Shown: one piece after another, positions 1-9,282 of the stretch
How positions within the stretch are numbered: the stretch's first letter is position 1
Layout: every line of letters starts with the position of its first letter
Assembly: GCA_002373975.1 (NCBI GenBank)
Contig: DFKZ01000099.1
Location: forward strand, 27,888 to 91,887
Source of the DNA: Lachnospiraceae bacterium UBA3632
Lineage (GTDB): Bacteria > Bacillota > Clostridia > Lachnospirales > Lachnospiraceae
Length of the DNA stretch: 64,000 nt
Direction: 5' to 3'
The notes under the pieces: generated by a model
Databases searched by the model: none
Told to the model about the DNA's origin: nothing
Seen by the model: the letters and a program-made list of their open reading frames with translations, nothing else
Translations under genes and position numbers: made by a program

Positions 1-210
1 AGCGCGTCACCCGAAGTGGGAACCTGCGAGGTTTACGCAGACGGAGAAAAGAAGCTTACCATAGATCCGCACGTCATCGGATGGACGCATTGCAACGCTT
101 ATATAGTATTCAGGGGAGAACAGGCCAAGGAGAGAGACATCGAGATAAGGATCCCCGAAAAGGACAGAGATAAGAAATTCACATTCCTTGGTTTCGGAAT
201 TGTGGATTAA
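1..210 (+). CDS. C-terminal end of a protein, possibly an SGNH/GDSL-type esterase (partial)
   Basis: The reading frame is open from base 1 to a TAA at 208-210, so about 69 C-terminal residues of a gene that starts before the window are visible. The tail is beta-rich, with the motif GWTHCNAY and an ending FTFLGFGIVD. From memory this resembles the ends of Lachnospiraceae GDSL/SGNH hydrolases that deacetylate plant polysaccharides, but no catalytic residue lies in the visible part. The gene ends 23 bases before the GH43 gene and probably belongs to the same transcript, which would fit removal of acetyl groups from xylan. The family assignment is inference from a short tail and context; only a coding 3' end is certain. 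Confidence 0.45.
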   Translation, partial: SASPEVGTCEVYADGEKKLTIDPHVIGWTHCNAYIVFRGEQAKERDIEIRIPEKDRDKKFTFLGFGIVD

Positions 211-233
211 GTGATGATTTAGAGAGCAGAGAG

Positions 234-1772
234 ATGAGAAAGAACGTTAACCCGATCTTAAAAATGGACTATCCCGACCCCGATGTGATAAGGGTCGATG
301 ATACCTTCTATATGGTCAGCACCACTATGTACTTTATGCCGGGATGCAGTATACTTCGTTCCTACGACCTGGCAAGCTGGGAGATAGCGGGCTATGCATA
401 CGACGAGCTGGACGATACTCCCGAGGAGAAGATGGAGCTCGAAAAGACCGAGTACGGCGGAGGAATGTGGGCTCCATCCATAAGGTATCATGAAGGAAAG
501 TTTTATATCTTTTTCAAGAGCAATAACGCAAAGAAGAACTATCTCTTCACAGCCGACAAGATCGAGGGCCCGTGGAAAAAGAGTGTGGTAGCGGGAGATT
601 TTCACGATGCGTCGCTTTTCTTTGACGATGACGGGAGAAAATACCTGATCCACGGAAACACCGAGATCAAGCTCACGGAGCTTAATGACGATCTGACCGG
701 AGCTAAAAAAGACGGACTTGAGAGAGTGCTCATAAAGGATGAGAGAAAAGTCTGGCTCGGCTATGAAGGTTCACATTTCTACAAGATAGGGAAATATTAT
801 TACCTCTTTGTAATAGACTGGCCGGCTAACGGATTAAGGACAGAAAGCTGCTTCAGGTCCGAGAGCCTTGAGGGAGAGTTTACCGGAGGAGAAGTGCTCT
901 CCTGCGGAACCGATTACTGTGCGAGCGGCGTGGCTCAGGGCGGTATCGTGGATACCCTTAACGGAAAGTGGTTTTCTGTAATGTTCCAGGATATGGGAGC
1001 AGTGGGAAGGATACCGGTGCTCGTACCGGTCACCTGGAAGGACGATTTCCCGGTATTCGGAGATGAAGGAAAGGTCCCCGAAAAGCTTGAGATCATCGGA
1101 AGCAGACCCAATTATCCGTATGAGCCTCTTTATGTATCGGATAAATTCCTTCCAAAGGAAAATCTTCCCAAGAATAAGCAGCTGGCTCTTCAGTGGGAAT
1201 GGAACCACAGGCCGGATGATAAGCTCTGGAACCTTCTTCCCGAAGGCGGGCTCGAGATCACGACAGACAAGCTCTGCGTCAACCTGACTCACGCCAAGAA
1301 CACTCTTACACAGAGAATGCTCTGGCCGGAGTGCGGAGCGGAAGTCACCATAGACGGATCAAAAATGCAGGACGGCGATTATGCGGGACTGTGTGCGCTC
1401 CAGAGTTGCTACGGAATGATCGGGCTCTACAGGGAGATGGGAAACTATTACCTTGTGAGAATAGTCAGAAACAGCGAGGATCTCAAAAATGAGAATATCG
1501 CAAGAAATGATTATTTCCCCGGAGATGTCACCGACAAGATAAAGCTTGATTCATCATCGGTTATAGTGTATCTCAAAGCAAATTTTGAGGATATGAAGGA
1601 CAGATTGGATTTCTATTATTATAAAGATGACAAGTTCGTGAAAGTGGGAGGACCCCACAAGATGGAATTCAAGCTGGCTCACTTTACCGGCAACAGATTC
1701 GGACTGTGCTGCTTCTCCACCAGAAAAGTCGGCGGTAAAGTGGTTTTCAGTAACTTTAAGTATAATAACTAA
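234..1772 (+). CDS. Glycoside hydrolase family 43 beta-xylosidase / alpha-L-arabinofuranosidase
   Basis: This 512-residue protein has no signal peptide and probably acts in the cytoplasm on imported xylo- or arabinoxylo-oligosaccharides. The five-bladed propeller fills about residues 1-300. The three acidic residues expected of GH43 are visible: the base in YPDPDV (D15), the pKa modulator in FHDAS (D125) and the acid in YEGSH (E178). Residues of about 310-512 form a second beta-sandwich module like the C-terminal domain of GH43 xylosidases. Length and layout fit two-domain GH43 enzymes. It follows the partial gene upstream by 23 bases. Its stop overlaps the end of the opposing AraC gene by four bases, so the two transcripts converge without a spacer. 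Whether xylose or arabinose is released cannot be told from sequence alone. Confidence 0.92.
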   Translation: MRKNVNPILKMDYPDPDVIRVDDTFYMVSTTMYFMPGCSILRSYDLASWEIAGYAYDELDDTPEEKMELEKTEYGGGMWAPSIRYHEGKFYIFFKSNNAKKNYLFTADKIEGPWKKSVVAGDFHDASLFFDDDGRKYLIHGNTEIKLTELNDDLTGAKKDGLERVLIKDERKVWLGYEGSHFYKIGKYYYLFVIDWPANGLRTESCFRSESLEGEFTGGEVLSCGTDYCASGVAQGGIVDTLNGKWFSVMFQDMGAVGRIPVLVPVTWKDDFPVFGDEGKVPEKLEIIGSRPNYPYEPLYVSDKFLPKENLPKNKQLALQWEWNHRPDDKLWNLLPEGGLEITTDKLCVNLTHAKNTLTQRMLWPECGAEVTIDGSKMQDGDYAGLCALQSCYGMIGLYREMGNYYLVRIVRNSEDLKNENIARNDYFPGDVTDKIKLDSSSVIVYLKANFEDMKDRLDFYYYKDDKFVKVGGPHKMEFKLAHFTGNRFGLCCFSTRKVGGKVVFSNFKYNN

Positions 1773-2728
1773 GGGCGATCAGCATCATGCCCGACCATCT
1801 TCTTGATCTTGGAGTTCTGCTTGCGGTATTCGCTGGGGGAGCAACCTTTCTGCTGCTTAAAGAGCCTGTTGAATGTTGAAATGCTTGAAAAGCCCGAGGA
1901 TATGGCTACATCGGTGATGGACACCTCCGGGCGTGCAAGCAGAATCTCCGCCTCCTTTATGCGGCGGAAGCACAGATAATCGCTGAAATTATATCCTGTA
2001 TACTGTTTGAAAAGCCTTGAAAAGTGGAACTTGGAAAAGCCTGTATTGGCAGCGATCTCACCGAGGCTCAGCTCTTCGGTGAAGTGATTGTCGATGTATT
2101 CCAGAGTGGCGTTGAACAGATCCACATATTCCTTACGCTTGGTGGGAGGAGTGCCCAGGAACACGTTCTCCTGCTGGGTATAGTTCTCACCCAGCGATAT
2201 AAACAGCTTAAGTAGCAGAGCCTGTATCGCAAGCTCCGAAAATTCACTGTCTCCGAAGTACTCATTCCTGATCTGGATGAGGATGTTGTAAATGTCGGTG
2301 TAGATATTGGGATAATTGACCTCGTTCAAAAGAAGGGGGTGGGAGAGAATGGATGCAATCCTCGCATATCCCCTGAGCTTTGTGATAGAGGAAATATTCA
2401 TTATGAAGATAAAGCGGCTCCCTGTGGAAGGCGCTATGAGCTCGTGAATTATTCCCGGAGGGATGATGAGGATCTCGGAGGGATTGATTATGAATCTCTC
2501 ATTGTTACATACGGCGGTAAAGATGTTTTCCGCAGGAACTATTATCTCCAGAGCAGAATGCCAATGGGCATCATAATTGACAGGCTGTTCGTTCAGCCAG
2601 ATACGGTGCATGCTCTTTGAGTGATATTCAACGATCTCATGACCGTCGGCAACATTCCTCATTCCGGTGAAATCATTGTTGACTGCGTAATATCTTTCTT
2701 TTGTGATCATTTCATTACTTGATGTCAT
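1769..2728 (-). CDS. AraC family transcriptional regulator with N-terminal cupin domain
   Basis: The protein has 319 residues. The N-terminal half is a cupin-like sensor (HWHSALEIIVP, then GIIHELIAP), which in this family usually binds a sugar. The last 100 residues carry two helix-turn-helix motifs of the AraC/XylS type, including LSLGEIAANTGFSKFHFSRLFK and a second around ITDVAISSGFSSISTFNRLF. It is divergent from the GH10 xylanase gene across a 274-base AT-rich spacer holding an inverted repeat, and convergent with the GH43 gene. It probably activates this xylan locus in response to xylo-oligosaccharides; that role is inferred from position. The ribosome site is weak and the start could lie at the internal ATG 18 bases downstream. 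Confidence 0.9.
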   Translation of the reverse strand: MTSSNEMITKERYYAVNNDFTGMRNVADGHEIVEYHSKSMHRIWLNEQPVNYDAHWHSALEIIVPAENIFTAVCNNERFIINPSEILIIPPGIIHELIAPSTGSRFIFIMNISSITKLRGYARIASILSHPLLLNEVNYPNIYTDIYNILIQIRNEYFGDSEFSELAIQALLLKLFISLGENYTQQENVFLGTPPTKRKEYVDLFNATLEYIDNHFTEELSLGEIAANTGFSKFHFSRLFKQYTGYNFSDYLCFRRIKEAEILLARPEVSITDVAISSGFSSISTFNRLFKQQKGCSPSEYRKQNSKIKKMVGHDADRP

Positions 2729-2778
2729 CTGCGTAGTAACCTGTATATATATTCAACTTTTGAGGTATATATTCATTA

Positions 2779-2924
2779 AACTTCTCAAAAATTGCTATTT
2801 TCCTCAAATTATATCAACAAGTATACCACAAATTAATCAAAACTGCTAATAAAATTGTACTAAAAAACCTCTTAAAGCTGTCTGAAAATATACAAAAAGG
2901 ACAATGAGCAAAATTTGAGAAGTT
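2779..2924. promoter_or_regulatory. Candidate AraC operator: long inverted repeat upstream of the xylanase gene
   Basis: AACTTCTCAAAAATTGCT (2779-2796) reappears as the near-perfect reverse complement AGCAAAATTTGAGAAGTT (2907-2924), with 16 of 18 positions matching and about 110 bases between the arms. Related partial copies (CCTCAAATT near 2802, CTTTTGAGG near 2757) also lie in this spacer. The right arm ends 40 bases before a TATAAT at 2964. This layout suits paired operators for the divergent AraC regulator. The repeat is directly visible; the regulator assignment is inference. Confidence 0.5.
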
Positions 2925-2963
2925 GAAAGCACTATTTAATAAGCACTAAAAAGGGCAGGATTT

Positions 2964-2969
2964 TATAAT
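2964..2969 (+). promoter_or_regulatory. Probable -10 element of the GH10 xylanase promoter
   Basis: A perfect TATAAT lies 33 bases before the likely ATG. No -35 consensus stands 16-18 bases upstream, where the sequence is AAGCAC. That is what an activator-dependent promoter would look like, and the inverted repeat arm at 2907-2924 sits just upstream. Confidence 0.5.
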
Positions 2970-3002
2970 CTTTTTAGAATTGTGGATGGAGTATATCATG
3001 CC

Positions 3003-4349
3003 ATGCATAAACCAGGCAGGATGAAAAATTTAATACCTCTCGGCCTTGCGGCAGTGATGTGTCTGATGGGAACCGCAGGGTGCACCGAAAGGAATCCGCA
3101 GGACGCGGGGAATGCTCCGGAAACAAAGAACGAAGCCGTCGCAGAAGATGAAGAAGTACCGATCTTAAGGGATGCGGTCAGAGAGAATCTGGGAGGTTTC
3201 GTCGGATGCGCCGTAACCGGTTCGGAGATCGACGATCCCAAGGTGTGGGATATTATCACCACACATTTCGAGGCAGTTACATTGGGAAACGAATTAAAGC
3301 CCGATGCACTTTTCGGATACAGCCTCGGAACCAATCCGGGAACGCAGGAAGATACGGTTGACGGTGAGTCCATCACCGTTCCCAAAATGGATTATTCAAG
3401 GGCGGAACGGATTCTTGACAAAATTCTTAAATGGAATGAGGAAAATCCCGACAGAAAACTTATGGTAAGAGGACACGTTCTGGTTTGGCATTCGCAGACA
3501 CCGGAATGGTTTTTCCATGAGAATTATGACAAGAATGAACCTTATGTAGACAAGGAAACGATGAATAAGCGCCTCGAATGGTACATCAAAACGGTGCTGA
3601 CGCACTTTACCGGAGAGGACAGCAAATATAAAGACCTTTTCTATGGCTGGGATGTCGTAAATGAGGCGGTGAGCGATGCCACAGGCACATATCGGAGCGA
3701 TTCCGAGAATCCGAACGAGTCCCTGAGTGAGGACAGGCACGGCAGCAATTCCAGCTGGTGGCATGTATATGAGAGCAACGAATTCATCATCAACGCTTTC
3801 AAATACGCCAACAAGTATGCACCGGCCGATCTTGAGCTCTATTACAATGATTATAATGAATGCTCGATAAACAAAAAGAACGGCATCATAGAGCTGCTTA
3901 GAGCGGTAAAGGCCGAAGAAGGCGCTCCCGGTGAGGGGACAAGGCTTACCGCCATGGGAATGCAGGGGCATTACGGAATGAGTAGCCCCAGCGACACCGA
4001 GATCTACACAGCCATCAAGGACTACGGACGCGAGGTCGGCAAGGTACAGATCACCGAGCTTGATATAAGCGCAAGTGATGATTACGACGGCAGTGAAGAA
4101 AAGAAGGAAGAGGAATACGAGAAGCTCCGCAAAAGGTACAACCTGATCTACTATGAGATCAAGAGCGCAAATATGGAGGAATATGTGGACTTTGAAGGGA
4201 TCACCTTCTGGGGCACGGTAGACCATTATTCCTGGCTGCAGTCGAGATCGAACGTGGGCGGAGGAAATACAACGGGGCTTCCCCAGTGCCCGCTTCTGTT
4301 TGACGAGAATTACAAACCGAAATCCTGTTTTTACGTGTTTACAAAATAA
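3003..4349 (+). CDS. Endo-1,4-beta-xylanase, glycoside hydrolase family 10, lipoprotein
   Basis: This is a secreted GH10 xylanase that cuts the xylan backbone. A signal peptide ends in a lipobox (GTAGC), so the mature enzyme should be lipid-anchored outside the membrane after a short acidic linker. The catalytic TIM barrel fills the remainder. The acid/base is the Glu of WDVVNEAVSD (about residue 221) and the nucleophile the Glu of ITELDIS (about 352). The family motif LVWHSQTPEWF is intact. I prefer the ATG at 3003, with GGAG eleven bases upstream. A GTG at 2982 and an ATG at 3021 are in frame; starting at 3021 would still keep the signal peptide. The regulator gene is divergent, and the ABC importer follows after 43 bases, which suggests co-transcription. 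Confidence 0.94.
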   Translation: MHKPGRMKNLIPLGLAAVMCLMGTAGCTERNPQDAGNAPETKNEAVAEDEEVPILRDAVRENLGGFVGCAVTGSEIDDPKVWDIITTHFEAVTLGNELKPDALFGYSLGTNPGTQEDTVDGESITVPKMDYSRAERILDKILKWNEENPDRKLMVRGHVLVWHSQTPEWFFHENYDKNEPYVDKETMNKRLEWYIKTVLTHFTGEDSKYKDLFYGWDVVNEAVSDATGTYRSDSENPNESLSEDRHGSNSSWWHVYESNEFIINAFKYANKYAPADLELYYNDYNECSINKKNGIIELLRAVKAEEGAPGEGTRLTAMGMQGHYGMSSPSDTEIYTAIKDYGREVGKVQITELDISASDDYDGSEEKKEEEYEKLRKRYNLIYYEIKSANMEEYVDFEGITFWGTVDHYSWLQSRSNVGGGNTTGLPQCPLLFDENYKPKSCFYVFTK

Positions 4350-4392
4350 AGGGGTGCCGAGATCATTTTAAGCGGCACATCCGGAGGTCGAG

Positions 4393-7350
4393 ATGAACAA
4401 AACATTAAAAAAAGTATTAATTGCACTTTTGGTCTTTGCGGTATTTATTGTGGCGGCAGTTCTTCTTTCCAGAAGAAAAGTGGCTGACTTCCACGAAAAA
4501 TATGAGGGCGCGGATCTGAGTGCCGAGGTTGAAGGCGCAGAGAGAATCGGAACATACGAAAAGTATCTCCTTTCCCATGAAGGCGCCGCATATCCCAAGG
4601 AGGATATAGAGGTTGACCTCTATAAATATACGGCCGACGGAAATGTTACCGTTGAAGAAAACTACGAGGGTGTCGAGAAAGCGCTCTTTACCGACACACA
4701 TTCTGTTGTCACATGGACAGTCAATATTCCCGAGGAGGGATTCTATAATCTTTACATGGAGTATCTCGCAGCCGAGTCAAGAGGCGTTGCTGCAGAGAGA
4801 AAAGTCCTTATCAACGACGAACTCCCCTTTGATGATGCTACCAGCATCGAGTTTACCAGAATATGGACCGACAAGGGTCCTGTAAAAATAGACAACCAGG
4901 GTAACGAGATAAGACCTACCCAGGTTGAGATATTCGACTGGCAGAATTCCTATTTTGTTGACGACATGGGTTATGTCAATGAGCCCTATCTTTTCTATTT
5001 CAACAAGGGCGAGAACAAGATCACCTTTGATGCGATCAACGAGCCTGTTGCAATAAAGAAGCTTGAGGTAAGGGCGGTAAAAGCAAGAGATTCCTATCAG
5101 GAATATATAGCTAAGCAGCCCCAGAACTTCTCCAGTACATCTGCGGCAAATTTCTACCTTACTATCGAGGGAGAAGATTCCACAAGGCGTTCCGAGAGCT
5201 CACTTTACGCAAAGTATGACCGCTCATCGCCCACCACTTCCCCCAACAGCGTTACCACCACCGTACTCAACTATGTCGGAGGTGATGCATGGAGAAGCAA
5301 CGGCATGTGGGTTGAGTGGGAATTTGAGGTTCCCGATGACGGCTATTACAACGTTATGATCAAAGCCCGTCAGAACTACGCAAGAGGAAGTGTATCCAAC
5401 CGCTCCATACTTATAGACGGTGAGATCCCTTTTGCAGAACTTGAAGAAGTATCATTCGATTACAACAATGACTGGGACTGCAAAGAGCTGGCCGACGAGA
5501 ACGGCACTCCTTACAATATTTACCTCACAAAGGGCAAGCATACAATCCGCATGGAAGCTACCCTCGGAGAGCTCGGAGAGCTCCTTTCGGATCTCGAGAG
5601 CTCAACCTACAGGCTCAATCAGATATACAGAAAGCTCCTTGTTTACACCGGAGCAACACCCGACCAGTACCGCGATTACAAGATCGATTCAACATATCCC
5701 GAGATCATAAAGGCTATGGATCTTGAGTCGAAAAGGCTTTACAAGCTGGTTGACGATATGGTGGCATACAGCGGACAGAAGGCCGACAACATCGCCACAG
5801 CACAGACCATTGCACAGCAGCTTGAGCGTTTCGTTAAGAAGCCTCAGAAGATAACACTTGAGTTTGTCACCTTTAAGGATAATATAACGGCACTCGGTAC
5901 CGCTTCGCTCAACATGAGCGAGACAAAACTCGACGTGGATTACCTGGTGGTAACCGGAACAGATGTACAACCCGTTAAAGAGAAGAGCAACTTCTTCAAG
6001 GCAGCTTTCCACGAGATCAAGTCCTTCGTGGCTTCCTTCTTTGTAGACTACAACTCCGTAGGAGATGTATACGAAGGCGGCGATGCATCGGATGCAATCA
6101 CTGTATGGGTGCTCACCGGACGTGATCAGGGAACCATCCTTAAGTCCATGATAGATGACGACTTCACACCGAACAGCGGAGTAAAGGTCAATGTGGAGAT
6201 TGTCGCACCGGATGCTCTGCTTAATGCGGTGCTTGCTGGACGAGGCCCCGATGTGGTTCTTTCCGTAGGTGCGGATCAGCCTGTAAACTATGCGCTTCGT
6301 CACGCAGCTGAAGACATCACACAGTTCCCGGATTACGAAGAAGTGCTTTCGCACTATTCGCCCAGCTCCTACGAGCAGTACAGTCTGGACGGACACATAT
6401 ACGGAGTTCCCGAACAGCAGACATTCAACGTAATGTTCTACCGCAAGGATGTGCTCGAGGAGCTTGAGCTGGAAGTACCCGACACATGGGAGGAGCTTAT
6501 AGAACTGCTTCCCACCATTCAGGGCAACAACCTTTCGATCGGTATCCCCAGCGCGGGCGGAAGCTCATCCAGCGCAGCCGCTTCGACGACCATCGCTTCC
6601 AACCAGCCCGACCTTTCACTGTACTTTACGCTCCTTTTCCAGTACGGCGGGGACATGTACAACGAAGCGGGTACAAGCACCACAGTCGATACCGAGGCAG
6701 GAATCGAAGCATTTGACGATTATGTAAGATATTTCAACGACTACGGAATTCCGGTATACTTCGACTTTATCAGCCGTTTCCGTTCGGGCGAGATGCCGAT
6801 AGGTATCGCAGCATACTCGACCTACAATACACTGATGGTATCGGCACCCGAGATCAGAGGTCTTTGGGACTTCACGCTGATCCCCGGAACCGAGAAGGTG
6901 GATGCAAACGGCGAGACCTACATCGACAGAAGTGATTTCATCACCGGTAATGCCACCATGATGCTCGCGAATGACGATCAGGATATGAAGAACAAGTCGT
7001 GGGAGTTCATGAAGTGGTGGGCAAGCGTTGATACACAGGTACGTTTCGGCCGTGAGATCGAGGCTCTGCTCGGAGCTTCCGCAAGATACAACACCGCAAA
7101 CCGTGACGCGTTCTCGATGCTCTCATGGAGCATGGATGATATCGAAGTGCTTGCGGCCCAGTGGGATCAGACAAGGGGAATCAGAGAGGTTCCCGGCGGA
7201 TACTACACCGGACGTCATCTTGCAAATGCGGTCCGCAAGTGCATCAACGATAAGGATGACACCAGAGAGACGATAATCGACTACTCGATCAAGATAGACG
7301 AAGAGATCACCAAGAAACGTAAAGAGTTCGGCATGCCGTATGAAGAATAA
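4393..7350 (+). CDS. Large membrane-anchored sugar ABC transporter substrate-binding protein with N-terminal beta modules
   Basis: The protein has 985 residues, about twice the usual size of a family 1 solute-binding protein. An N-terminal hydrophobic segment (about residues 8-25) has no lipobox, so it is probably an uncleaved anchor. Two related beta-rich modules follow (about 50-230 and 255-430), each with a WxxxxPxxGxYN-like strand (WTVNIPEEGFYNLYMEY; WEFEVPDDGYYNVMIKA), which recall galactose-binding-like CBM folds. A helical spacer (about 435-520) leads to a classic binding-protein domain (about 570-985) with GRGPDVVLSVGADQ and YGVPEQQTFNVMFYRKD. The two permease genes follow directly. 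It probably captures long xylo-oligosaccharides; the carbohydrate-binding role of the N-terminal modules is inference. Confidence 0.85.
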   Translation: MNKTLKKVLIALLVFAVFIVAAVLLSRRKVADFHEKYEGADLSAEVEGAERIGTYEKYLLSHEGAAYPKEDIEVDLYKYTADGNVTVEENYEGVEKALFTDTHSVVTWTVNIPEEGFYNLYMEYLAAESRGVAAERKVLINDELPFDDATSIEFTRIWTDKGPVKIDNQGNEIRPTQVEIFDWQNSYFVDDMGYVNEPYLFYFNKGENKITFDAINEPVAIKKLEVRAVKARDSYQEYIAKQPQNFSSTSAANFYLTIEGEDSTRRSESSLYAKYDRSSPTTSPNSVTTTVLNYVGGDAWRSNGMWVEWEFEVPDDGYYNVMIKARQNYARGSVSNRSILIDGEIPFAELEEVSFDYNNDWDCKELADENGTPYNIYLTKGKHTIRMEATLGELGELLSDLESSTYRLNQIYRKLLVYTGATPDQYRDYKIDSTYPEIIKAMDLESKRLYKLVDDMVAYSGQKADNIATAQTIAQQLERFVKKPQKITLEFVTFKDNITALGTASLNMSETKLDVDYLVVTGTDVQPVKEKSNFFKAAFHEIKSFVASFFVDYNSVGDVYEGGDASDAITVWVLTGRDQGTILKSMIDDDFTPNSGVKVNVEIVAPDALLNAVLAGRGPDVVLSVGADQPVNYALRHAAEDITQFPDYEEVLSHYSPSSYEQYSLDGHIYGVPEQQTFNVMFYRKDVLEELELEVPDTWEELIELLPTIQGNNLSIGIPSAGGSSSSAAASTTIASNQPDLSLYFTLLFQYGGDMYNEAGTSTTVDTEAGIEAFDDYVRYFNDYGIPVYFDFISRFRSGEMPIGIAAYSTYNTLMVSAPEIRGLWDFTLIPGTEKVDANGETYIDRSDFITGNATMMLANDDQDMKNKSWEFMKWWASVDTQVRFGREIEALLGASARYNTANRDAFSMLSWSMDDIEVLAAQWDQTRGIREVPGGYYTGRHLANAVRKCINDKDDTRETIIDYSIKIDEEITKKRKEFGMPYEE

Positions 7351-7401
7351 ACTATCTTAAGCGAAGTACAATTCGGGTAAGAGAGGACTAAGAGGATTAA
7401 A

Positions 7402-8352
7402 ATGAAAGAGAACAGTAACGGCTATTTACAAAAGTATTTCACCCTCCGGAAACACAATTTCAAGGTTGCCTTAAAGAAGATGAAGGCCAGCAAAAACTGC
7501 TACATTTTCCTGGCACCTTATGCAATAATCTTCACAATGTTCTATGTGTTCCCGGTTGTGGCGTCGATCTATTTCAGCTTCACGTATTACAACATACTTG
7601 AGCCGCCGAGATTCATCGGGCTTAACAACTACATCAGCCTTCTTCTGGAGGACGACATATTCCTGATAGGTATCAAGAATACGCTGATCATAGCGGTCGT
7701 CACCGGACCTTTGGGATACATAATGTCGTTCCTGTTCGCGTGGCTGATAAACGAGCTTCCCAGATGGGTACGAAGCGTTGCGGTCGTAGTTTTCTACGCT
7801 CCCTCGATCGCCGGTAACTGTTTCGTTATCTTCTCTGTATTCTTCAGAGGAGATGCTTACGGATATGTAAATGCCTTCCTGATGAATATCGGGATCATCG
7901 ATAACCCGATATTCTGGCTCACCGATCCGAAGTGGATGCTTCCGGTATGTATGCTGGTCATCCTGTGGATGAGCCTCGGAACCGGATTCCTTTCATTCGT
8001 TGCAGGCCTGCAGGGCGTAGACAGAGCCCAGTTTGAAGCCGGCTACATGGATGGGATCAAGAACCGCTGGCAGGAACTTTGGTACATCACCCTTCCCAAC
8101 ATGAAGCCCATGCTTATGTTCGGTGCGGTCATGTCCATCACACAGGCCTTCGGCGTCTGCGATGTAACGATGCAGCTCTGCGGATATCCCAGTACGGACT
8201 ACGCCGCAAGAACGATTGTAACCCACCTTTTCGACTACGGTTTTTCAAGATTTGAGATGGGTTACGCCTGCGCGATCGCTACGATACTGTTTTTGATGAT
8301 GATCCTTACAAATAAGGCAATTCAGAGTTTGCTTAGGAGAGTAGGAACCTGA
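7402..8352 (+). CDS. Sugar ABC transporter permease (MalF/UgpA type)
   Basis: This 316-residue membrane protein has six predicted membrane helices after a basic cytoplasmic N-terminus. The permease EAA loop, which docks the ATPase, is visible as EAGYMDGIKNRWQELWYITLP near residue 215. It lies 51 bases after the large binding protein and two bases before the MalG-type partner, so it forms the first half of the membrane channel. No ATPase gene of the MalK type is in the operon or the window, as is common in Firmicutes where one shared ATPase serves many sugar importers. The substrate is inferred to be a xylan fragment from the neighbours. Confidence 0.93.
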   Translation: MKENSNGYLQKYFTLRKHNFKVALKKMKASKNCYIFLAPYAIIFTMFYVFPVVASIYFSFTYYNILEPPRFIGLNNYISLLLEDDIFLIGIKNTLIIAVVTGPLGYIMSFLFAWLINELPRWVRSVAVVVFYAPSIAGNCFVIFSVFFRGDAYGYVNAFLMNIGIIDNPIFWLTDPKWMLPVCMLVILWMSLGTGFLSFVAGLQGVDRAQFEAGYMDGIKNRWQELWYITLPNMKPMLMFGAVMSITQAFGVCDVTMQLCGYPSTDYAARTIVTHLFDYGFSRFEMGYACAIATILFLMMILTNKAIQSLLRRVGT

Positions 8353-8354
8353 CA

Positions 8355-9257
8355 ATGAGTAAAAAGAGAAAGAAAGAAATCGAAGAAAAACCTTACCGCA
8401 AGCCGCTGGTCAAGAAAAGAAAGCCCAACAGGTCAATAGCCGGTGATATAGCGCTTTATCTTTTCCTTTTACTCGTGGCAGCGATAATGGTATTCCCCAT
8501 CGTTTATGCGGTAAATGCTGCACTTAAGCCTCTGGACGAACTTTTCATGTTCCCTCCGAGGATATTTGCGAAGAACCCCACCATCAACAACTTCGCGGAT
8601 CTGTTTGTCACGATGGGTAAATCGTGGGTAACCTTTTCAAGATACCTGTTTAACACCGTGTTCATCACAGCAGTGGGAACCGCAGGGCATCTTATGATCG
8701 CATCCATGGGTGCATTCGTGCTCGCAAAGTACGATTTCCCCGGCAACGCTTTCTTCTTCAAGATCGTTACCGTTGCGATGATGTTCTCATACTACGTTAC
8801 CGGTATTCCCAACTACATCCTTATCAACAAGCTGGGATGGATCGATACATACTGGGCTATAATCATTCCCGCATTTGCATCGCCCATGGGACTCTTCCTT
8901 ATGAAGCAGTTCATGGAGGGCTTGCCAACATCGCTGATAGAAGCGGCCAAGATAGACGGTGCAAACGAGTGGAAGGTATTTTTCCGGATAGTAATGCCCA
9001 ACGTTAAGCCTGCATGGATGACACTTATCATCTTCTCGGTACAGGGTCTCTGGAACAACAGAGCATCGACATTTATCTATTCCGAGGAGAGAAAGACCCT
9101 GGTATTCGCACTCCAGCAGATACAGGCCGGAGGTATAGCGAGAACAGGACAGGGCGCAGCCGTTCTGGTAGTCGTAATGATAGTGCCCATACTTATATTC
9201 ATATTCTCCGAGAGCCAGATCCTTGAAACAATGGCAAGCTCCGGACTGAAGGATTAA
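8355..9257 (+). CDS. Sugar ABC transporter permease (MalG/UgpE type)
   Basis: The second channel subunit has 300 residues. A Lys-rich N-terminus is followed by six membrane helices and the EAA loop EAAKIDGANEWKVFFRIVMP near residue 195. It starts two bases after the MalF-type gene, which indicates tight coupling. The C-terminus ends in MASSGLKD, a form common in MalG-type permeases. With the preceding permease and the 985-residue binding protein it should make one importer that borrows an ATPase from elsewhere. Confidence 0.93.
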   Translation: MSKKRKKEIEEKPYRKPLVKKRKPNRSIAGDIALYLFLLLVAAIMVFPIVYAVNAALKPLDELFMFPPRIFAKNPTINNFADLFVTMGKSWVTFSRYLFNTVFITAVGTAGHLMIASMGAFVLAKYDFPGNAFFFKIVTVAMMFSYYVTGIPNYILINKLGWIDTYWAIIIPAFASPMGLFLMKQFMEGLPTSLIEAAKIDGANEWKVFFRIVMPNVKPAWMTLIIFSVQGLWNNRASTFIYSEERKTLVFALQQIQAGGIARTGQGAAVLVVVMIVPILIFIFSESQILETMASSGLKD

Positions 9258-9282
9258 CACTTTAACCTTAAAGAGGTAAGCT

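Noticed and set aside
3396..4226. Open frame of 276 codons on the minus strand
   Set aside because: Fully antisense to the GH10 catalytic domain, whose active-site motifs are unmistakable.
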